Assembly (NCBI RefSeq): GCF_000761155.1
Contig: NZ_CP009533.1
Span: 3,768,001-3,832,000 of the forward strand
From: Pseudomonas rhizosphaerae
GTDB taxonomy: Bacteria; Pseudomonadota; Gammaproteobacteria; Pseudomonadales; Pseudomonadaceae
Direction of reading: 5' to 3'
Length of the DNA stretch: 64,000 nt
The notes under the pieces: model-generated
Seen by the model: the letters and a program-made list of their open reading frames with translations, nothing else
Database searches by the model: none
What the model was told of the DNA's origin: nothing
Program-made: the position numbers and the translations under genes
Shown: positions 58,988 through 64,000 of the stretch, in pieces
Numbering within the stretch: position 1 is the first letter of the stretch
How the letters are laid out: every line of letters starts with the position of its first letter

Positions 58988-59581
58988 ATGCTGGTCGTAT
59001 CTCTGGGCGGCAGCCCCAGCCTGCGCTCGCGCTCCGGTGTACTGCTGGAGCGCAGCAAGCAGTGGTTGCAGCGTCAAGGCGTCGAAGTGGTGACCTTCCA
59101 GGTACGGGACTTCCCGGCCGAAGACCTGCTGCACGCTCGTTTCGACAGCCCGCACGTGCTGCTCTTCATCGAACTGGTCGGCAAGGCCGATGGCCTCGTG
59201 GTTGCCACGCCGGTGTACAAGGCCTCGTTCTCCGGCGCGCTGAAGACGCTGCTGGACCTGCTGCCCGAGCGTGCCCTGAGCAACAAGGTGGTCCTGCCCA
59301 TCGCCACTGGTGGCAGCATCGCCCACATGCTGGCCGTGGACTACGCACTCAAGCCGGTGCTGGCCTCGCTCAAGGCCCAGGAAATGCTTCAGGGCATCTT
59401 TGCCGACGACAGTCAGATCGCCTATGGCGAAGGCGGCGTCGCAGCCCAGTTGGCACCGGCTCTCGAGCAGCGGCTGGAAAGCGCCTTGCAGGAGTTCCAC
59501 GCATTCCTGCTGCGCCGACCGCAGACCCATGACCCGGCCCTGCTCACGCAAAGCCTGCGCAGTGCCCGCTGGAGCATCTGA
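58988..59581 (+). CDS. ssuE: NADPH-dependent FMN reductase SsuE
   Basis: This 197-residue flavodoxin-like enzyme supplies reduced FMN to SsuD. It starts [40 protein letters not shown] binds FMN and [20 protein letters not shown] is a family stretch. It is followed by ssuA after 105 bases. The upstream 137 bases (58851-58987) are AT-rich and probably carry the ssu promoter and a CysB-type site, not identifiable with certainty. Confidence 0.93.
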   Translation: MLVVSLGGSPSLRSRSGVLLERSKQWLQRQGVEVVTFQVRDFPAEDLLHARFDSPHVLLFIELVGKADGLVVATPVYKASFSGALKTLLDLLPERALSNKVVLPIATGGSIAHMLAVDYALKPVLASLKAQEMLQGIFADDSQIAYGEGGVAAQLAPALEQRLESALQEFHAFLLRRPQTHDPALLTQSLRSARWSI

Positions 59582-59686
59582 TTCCGACCGCCTTCGCGGC
59601 CGCTGGACCTTTCGCTGTACCCACCTTACTCGCCCGCCAACGGGCAAGCAGGTGCAACCCAATTCCCCCTGCAGAAGGAGAGTGCC

Positions 59687-60652
59687 ATGCGCACCCTGTT
59701 CTTGCGTCGTGGCGTGGTCGCACTGTTTGCTGCGGCTGTGTCGTTCGGCGCCATCACCAAGGCCCAGGCTGAAACCCTGCGCATCGGTTATCAGAAATAC
59801 GGCACGCTGGTGCTGCTCAAGGCCAAGGGCACGCTGGAGAAGCGCTTGGCAGCCCAGGGTGTGGACGTCAAATGGACCGAGTTTCCCGGCGGGCCGCAAC
59901 TGCTCGAAGGGCTCAACGTCGGCTCGATCGATTTCGGCGTGACCGGAGAAACTCCGCCGGTGTTCGCCCAGGCGGCCGGTGCCGATCTGCTATACGTGGC
60001 TTATGAGCCACCGGCCCCGACCAGTGAAGCGATCCTTGTGCCCAAGGACTCGCCGATCCGCTCGGTCAGTGAGCTCAAAGGCAAGAAGGTCGCGCTGAAC
60101 AAGGGCTCCAACGTGCACTACCTGCTGGTGCGCGCGCTGGAAGAGGCGGGGCTCAAGTACTCCGACATCCAGACCGTCTTCCTGCCGCCGTCGGATGCAC
60201 GCGCCGCCTTCGAGCGCGGCAGCGTCGATGCGTGGGTCATCTGGGACCCCTACCAGGCGGCCGCGGAGCAGCAATTGCAGGCTCGCACCCTGCGTGACGG
60301 TCAAGGCATCGTCGACAACCTGCAGTTCTACCTGGCCACCAAGCCCTACGCCGAGAAGCACCCCGAGGTGATCACGGCACTGGTCGAAGAAGTCCGCGCG
60401 GTGGGTGAGTGGTCCAAGGCGCATCCCGAAGAAGTCACCGCCCAGGTCGCGCCGTTGCTCGGCCTGCCGGCCGACATCACCCTGACCTCGGTGAAACGCC
60501 AGGGTTACGGTGCGCAGTTCCTCAACCTGCAGACCGTTGCCGCGCAGCAGAAGATCGCCGACAGCTTTCATCAGCTCAAGCTGATCCCCAAGCCGCTGCG
60601 CATCCAGGATGTGATCTGGACACCACCGGCCAACGTAGCCAAGGCCCCGTGA
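59687..60652 (+). CDS. ssuA: Aliphatic sulfonate ABC transporter substrate-binding protein SsuA
   Basis: This 321-residue periplasmic binding protein has a signal peptide ([20 protein letters not shown] ending KAQA) before [20 protein letters not shown]. The family core [20 protein letters not shown] and [20 protein letters not shown] marks the SsuA type. It starts after AAGGAGAGTGCC, a strong ribosome binding site. It works with SsuC and SsuB encoded further downstream. Confidence 0.94.
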   Translation: MRTLFLRRGVVALFAAAVSFGAITKAQAETLRIGYQKYGTLVLLKAKGTLEKRLAAQGVDVKWTEFPGGPQLLEGLNVGSIDFGVTGETPPVFAQAAGADLLYVAYEPPAPTSEAILVPKDSPIRSVSELKGKKVALNKGSNVHYLLVRALEEAGLKYSDIQTVFLPPSDARAAFERGSVDAWVIWDPYQAAAEQQLQARTLRDGQGIVDNLQFYLATKPYAEKHPEVITALVEEVRAVGEWSKAHPEEVTAQVAPLLGLPADITLTSVKRQGYGAQFLNLQTVAAQQKIADSFHQLKLIPKPLRIQDVIWTPPANVAKAP

Positions 60653-60728
60653 ATCGCGGCGTTGCAGCCATCGCACAACTTCACCGGCGCGCAGGCGCCG
60701 GTTCCGAGCCACGTCAGGAGACAACTCC

Positions 60729-61877
60729 ATGAGCCTCAATATTTTCTGGTTTCTTCCCACCCACGGCGACGGCCATTACCTGGGCACCTCCGAAGGTGCA
60801 CGGGCAGTCGACCACGGGTACCTGCAACAGATCGCCCAGGCCGCCGATCGCCTCGGCTACGGCGGCGTACTGATCCCGACCGGGCGTTCATGCGAAGACT
60901 CATGGCTGGTGGCGGCCTCGTTGATTCCAGTCACCCAGCGCCTGAAATTCCTCGTGGCCCTGCGCCCAGGCATCATCTCGCCCACCGTGGCAGCACGCCA
61001 GGCCGCGACCCTGGACCGGCTGTCCAACGGCCGTGCGCTGTTTAACCTGGTGACCGGTGGCGACCCGGACGAATTGTCCGGCGACGGGCTGTTCCTCACC
61101 CATGAGGAACGCTACGAAGCATCGGTGGAGTTCACCCGCATCTGGCGTCGTGTGCTGGAAGGCGAGACCGTCGATTACGATGGCAAGCACCTCACCGTCA
61201 AGGGCGCCAAGCTACTCTATCCACCGGTGCAGCAACCCCGGCCGCCGCTGTATTTCGGCGGCTCTTCCGACGCTGCCCAGGACCTTGCTGCCGAACAGGT
61301 GGAAATGTACCTGACCTGGGGCGAACCGCCCGCTGCCGTGGCCGAGAAGATCGCCCAGGTGCGCGAGAAGGCGGCCAAGCTCGGCCGCACCGTGCGGTTC
61401 GGGATCCGCCTGCACGTGATCGTGCGGGAAACCAACGAAGAAGCCTGGCAGGCCGCCGAACGACTGATCGCTCATGTCGATGACGACACCATTGCCCGCG
61501 CCCAGGCCTCGCTGGCGCGCTTCGACTCGGTGGGTCAGCAGCGCATGGCCGCCTTGCACGGTGGCAGCAAGGACCAGCTGGAGGTCAGCCCCAACCTGTG
61601 GGCCGGCGTCGGCTTGGTGCGCGGCGGGGCGGGTACCGCGCTGGTCGGTGACGGTCCGACCGTGGCCGAACGGGTCAAGGAGTATGCGGCGCTGGGTATC
61701 GATACCTTTATTTTCTCCGGCTATCCGCACCTTGAGGAGTCGTACCGCGTGGCCGAGTTGCTGTTTCCGCACCTGGACGTGCAACGCCCGGAGGCTCCTA
61801 CCGGCGCCAACTACGTCAGCCCTTTCGGTGAAATGGTCGCCAACGACATTTTGCCCAAGGCCGCCGCCAAGCGCTGA
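60729..61877 (+). CDS. ssuD: FMNH2-dependent alkanesulfonate monooxygenase SsuD
   Basis: This 382-residue bacterial luciferase-like enzyme converts alkanesulfonates to aldehyde plus sulfite with reduced flavin from SsuE. It starts [40 protein letters not shown] and [20 protein letters not shown] are characteristic. The catalytic Arg, Cys and His positions appear intact in [14 protein letters not shown]. The sequence is full length compared with E. coli SsuD (381). Confidence 0.96.
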   Translation: MSLNIFWFLPTHGDGHYLGTSEGARAVDHGYLQQIAQAADRLGYGGVLIPTGRSCEDSWLVAASLIPVTQRLKFLVALRPGIISPTVAARQAATLDRLSNGRALFNLVTGGDPDELSGDGLFLTHEERYEASVEFTRIWRRVLEGETVDYDGKHLTVKGAKLLYPPVQQPRPPLYFGGSSDAAQDLAAEQVEMYLTWGEPPAAVAEKIAQVREKAAKLGRTVRFGIRLHVIVRETNEEAWQAAERLIAHVDDDTIARAQASLARFDSVGQQRMAALHGGSKDQLEVSPNLWAGVGLVRGGAGTALVGDGPTVAERVKEYAALGIDTFIFSGYPHLEESYRVAELLFPHLDVQRPEAPTGANYVSPFGEMVANDILPKAAAKR

Positions 61878-61886
61878 GACCCTGCC

Positions 61887-62675
61887 ATGAGTACATCGAC
61901 TAGAATCATCCACCGGTTGGCGCCTTGGGCGCTGCCGGTCGGCCTGCTGCTGATCTGGCAGCTGTCGGTCAGCGTCGGCTGGCTGTCGACGCGTATCCTT
62001 CCGGCACCCAGCGCGGTGCTCGAAGCGGGTGTCGCGTTGTTCAAGTCCGGGGAGATCTGGACGCATCTGGCCATCAGTGGCTGGCGCGCCGGCATCGGCT
62101 TTGCCATCGGTGGCGGCATCGGCCTGGTGTTGGGGCTGATCAGCGGCCTGTCGCGCTGGGGCGAGCGGCTGCTCGACACTTCCGTGCAGATGATCCGCAA
62201 CGTGCCGCACCTGGCGCTGATTCCGCTGGTGATCCTGTGGTTCGGCATCGACGAGTCGGCAAAGATCTTTCTGGTGGCTTTGGGCACGCTGTTCCCGATC
62301 TACCTGAACACCTACCACGGCATCAAGAACGCCGACCCCGCATTGGTGGAAATGGCACGCAGCTATGGCCTGTCAGGGTTTCGCCTGTTCTGGCAAGTGA
62401 TCCTGCCCGGGGCCTTGCCCTCCATTCTGGTTGGCGTGCGTTTCGCCCTGGGTCTGATGTGGCTGACGCTGATCGTCGCGGAAACCATTTCCGCCAGTTC
62501 GGGTATCGGCTACCTGGCCATGAACGCGCGTGAATTCCTGCAGACCGATGTGGTGGTGCTGGCCATCGTGCTCTATGCGATTCTCGGCAAGCTGGCCGAT
62601 CTCGCGGCACGGGGGCTGGAGCGAGTGTGGTTGCGCTGGCATCCGGCCTATCAAAGCAAGGGAGGTGCGGCATGA
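61887..62675 (+). CDS. ssuC: Sulfonate ABC transporter permease SsuC
   Basis: This 262-residue permease has about six helices. It starts [20 protein letters not shown]. The EAA loop is [20 protein letters not shown], and [20 protein letters not shown] is shared with the SsuC/TauC family. It overlaps ssuB by ATGA, so permease and ATPase are coupled. It starts 9 bases after ssuD. Confidence 0.94.
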   Translation: MSTSTRIIHRLAPWALPVGLLLIWQLSVSVGWLSTRILPAPSAVLEAGVALFKSGEIWTHLAISGWRAGIGFAIGGGIGLVLGLISGLSRWGERLLDTSVQMIRNVPHLALIPLVILWFGIDESAKIFLVALGTLFPIYLNTYHGIKNADPALVEMARSYGLSGFRLFWQVILPGALPSILVGVRFALGLMWLTLIVAETISASSGIGYLAMNAREFLQTDVVVLAIVLYAILGKLADLAARGLERVWLRWHPAYQSKGGAA

Positions 62676-63484
62676 CCGTTCTCAAGGAGCAGCCGCAGAA
62701 CCTGCGGCGCGGGATTCCCCTGGCGGTCCGCCAGTTGCGCAAGACCTTCGGCGAGCGCGAGGTGCTGCGCGACATCGACCTGAACATTCCGGCCGGGCAG
62801 TTCGTGGCCATCGTCGGCCGCAGTGGGTGCGGCAAAAGCACCCTGCTGCGCCTGCTGGCGGCCCTCGACCAGCCTACCAGTGGCCAGTTGCTGGCCGGCA
62901 CGGGGCCGCTTAGCGATGCGCGCAACGATACTCGGCTGATGTTTCAGGAGGCCCGGTTGCTGCCGTGGAAGCGGGTCATCGACAACGTTGGCCTGGGGCT
63001 TTCCGGCAATTGGCGCGAGCAGGCCTTGCAGGCGCTGGAAGCGGTGGGGTTGGCCGAACGTGCCAATGAATGGCCGGCGGCGTTGTCGGGCGGGCAGAAG
63101 CAGCGTGTGGCCTTGGCGCGGGCATTGATCCACAAGCCGCGGCTGTTGCTGCTGGATGAGCCGTTGGGTGCGCTGGATGCACTGACGCGCATCGAAATGC
63201 AGCAGTTGATCGAGAGCTTGTGGCGCAAGCATGGCTTCACCGTGTTGCTGGTGACCCATGATGTGTCCGAAGCCGTGGCGATTGCCGATCGGGTGATTCT
63301 GATCGAGGAGGGGCGTATCGGTCTGGACCTGGCCGTCGAGCTGCCGCGGCCGCGGGCCCGTGGTTCACATCGCCTGGCGGCGCTGGAAACCGAGGTGCTC
63401 AACCGGGTGTTGGCGTTACCGGTCAATCCACCGGAGCCAGAGCCCCCATCGCCATTGCCGACCCAATTGCGCTGGGCGCGTTGA
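62672..63484 (+). CDS. ssuB: Sulfonate ABC transporter ATP-binding protein SsuB
   Basis: This 270-residue ATPase has Walker [13 protein letters not shown] near residue 53 and Q-loop [20 protein letters not shown]. The signature is [16 protein letters not shown], Walker [15 protein letters not shown] and the switch [15 protein letters not shown]. The ATG at 62672 overlaps the ssuC stop. A proline-rich tail ([12 protein letters not shown]) follows the core. ssuF, which often follows ssuB in Pseudomonas, is not present here. Confidence 0.94.
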   Translation: MTVLKEQPQNLRRGIPLAVRQLRKTFGEREVLRDIDLNIPAGQFVAIVGRSGCGKSTLLRLLAALDQPTSGQLLAGTGPLSDARNDTRLMFQEARLLPWKRVIDNVGLGLSGNWREQALQALEAVGLAERANEWPAALSGGQKQRVALARALIHKPRLLLLDEPLGALDALTRIEMQQLIESLWRKHGFTVLLVTHDVSEAVAIADRVILIEEGRIGLDLAVELPRPRARGSHRLAALETEVLNRVLALPVNPPEPEPPSPLPTQLRWAR

Positions 63485-63520
63485 ACCGGACGCGGTACGT
63501 CAGGTAGTCCGCACGTACCG

Positions 63521-63720
63521 CCGACGCGGCTCGCGCCGCTGCTACAGGGACTGCATACCTAAACGATACGGTGGCACCCTGTAGCAGCGGCGTGAGCCGC
63601 GTCCGGGTGCGATGCGGTGTACCTGCCGCACCGCAGTCCAGAAGACACGGGGGACCCCTGTAGCAGCGGCGCGAGCCGCGTCCGAGGACGACGCGGTCTA
63701 CCTGCCGCACCGCAATCCAA
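63521..63720. repeat. Three family-B REP elements with a larger direct repeat
   Basis: One inverted copy (63521-63550) and two plus-orientation copies (63577-63605 and 63656-63684) share CCTGTAGCAGCGGCG and GAGCCGCGTCCG. The two plus copies extend into a second shared block containing ACCTGCCGCACCGCA, giving near-direct repeats of about 65 bases. They fill the 252 bases between ssuB and the last gene, and no coding sequence is evident. Confidence 0.85.
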
Positions 63721-63736
63721 GCGCAACGCCTAGCCG

Positions 63737-64000
63737 TTATACGGTGTGCAAATACCAGTTGTATTCCAAATCCGAGATGGAATGCTCGAATTCTTCCAGC
63801 TCGCTTTCCTTGCAGGCCACGAAGATATCGATGTATTTCGGATCGATGTACTTGGCCAGCACCTCGCTGTCGTCCAGCAGGCGCAGGGCATCGCGCAGGT
63901 TGGTCGGCAGGCTCTGCTCGTTCTGCTCGTAGGAGTTGCCCGTCACCGGTTCGTTGGGCTCGACCTGGTTGGTCAGGCCATGGTGCACGCCGGCCAGCAC
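63737..64000 (-). CDS. Glutamine synthetase family protein, C-terminal part (probably glutamate-putrescine ligase)
   Basis: The last 87 residues of a protein running off the right edge. LPTNLRDALRLLDDSEVLAK and YIDIFVACKESELEEFEHSI match the C-terminal end of glutamine-synthetase-like enzymes. The ending ISDLEYNWYLHTV is typical of the gamma-glutamylputrescine synthetase type (PuuA/SpuI) in Pseudomonas. The catalytic residues lie outside the window, so this subgroup call is tentative. Confidence 0.8.
   Translation of the reverse strand: MLAGVHHGLTNQVEPNEPVTGNSYEQNEQSLPTNLRDALRLLDDSEVLAKYIDPKYIDIFVACKESELEEFEHSISDLEYNWYLHTV

Overview
The window reads as a chromosome segment of a fluorescent pseudomonad, most likely of the Pseudomonas putida group. 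Three things support this: GC-rich coding bias throughout, gene content and order that follow the classical algZ-algR-hemCDXY-rsd-algP, ppk/ppx/trxA/rho and zapA-6S-pepP-ubiH regions of Pseudomonas, and scattered Pseudomonas-type REP hairpins. The species call is an inference. I see no prophage, transposase, CRISPR array, rRNA or tRNA. Most of the window is conserved housekeeping sequence.

Region 1 (1-9.7 kb). It opens with the start of a LysR regulator and ubiK. These are followed by the nitrogen operon glnK-amtB behind a sigma-54 promoter, a YjbQ protein and the RNA-polymerase-binding regulator sutA. The leftward block lptM-lysA-dapF-DUF484-xerC-HAD phosphatase is tightly overlapping. cyaY and two or three small conserved genes lie beside it.

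Region 2 (9.7-24.4 kb). argH diverges from algZ-algR, the two-component system of alginate and virulence control. The haem genes hemC-hemD-hemX-hemY follow, overlapping or closely spaced. Then come rsd/algQ, an FKBP isomerase, the histone-like algP, an ABC-F ATPase, a LysE exporter, elbB and a DedA protein.

Region 3 (24.4-41.7 kb). ppk has a good Pho box upstream and converges on ppx. Next are a complete polar amino-acid ABC transporter, trxA, rho, an O-acyltransferase with an SGNH domain, ubiD with an overlapping iron-sulfur flavoreductase, a ChaC-like cyclotransferase, glpT, a FliL-like protein and an EVE-domain protein.

Region 4 (41.7-52.6 kb). This holds the ygfA-6S RNA-zapA-TIGR02449 block, with ygfB-pepP-ubiH-ubiI running divergently. 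An iron-type ABC transporter without a local ATPase gene follows, then gcvT-gcvH without gcvP.

Region 5 (52.6-64 kb). This is an organosulfur scavenging island: tauABCD leftward, then an OprD-family porin, the 1-Cys peroxiredoxin lsfA and ssuEADCB rightward. Together they import taurine and alkanesulfonates and release sulfite under sulfate starvation. The ssuF gene often found after ssuB is absent, and REP-like repeats fill that place. The window ends inside a glutamine-synthetase-family gene.

I did not find a clearly undescribed multi-gene system. The most unusual signals are non-coding: three tandem hairpin repeats before gcvT, a near-perfect palindrome before trxA, a long AT-rich inverted repeat before chaC, a repeat pair before glpT, and a pyrimidine-rich rho leader without a ribosome binding site.
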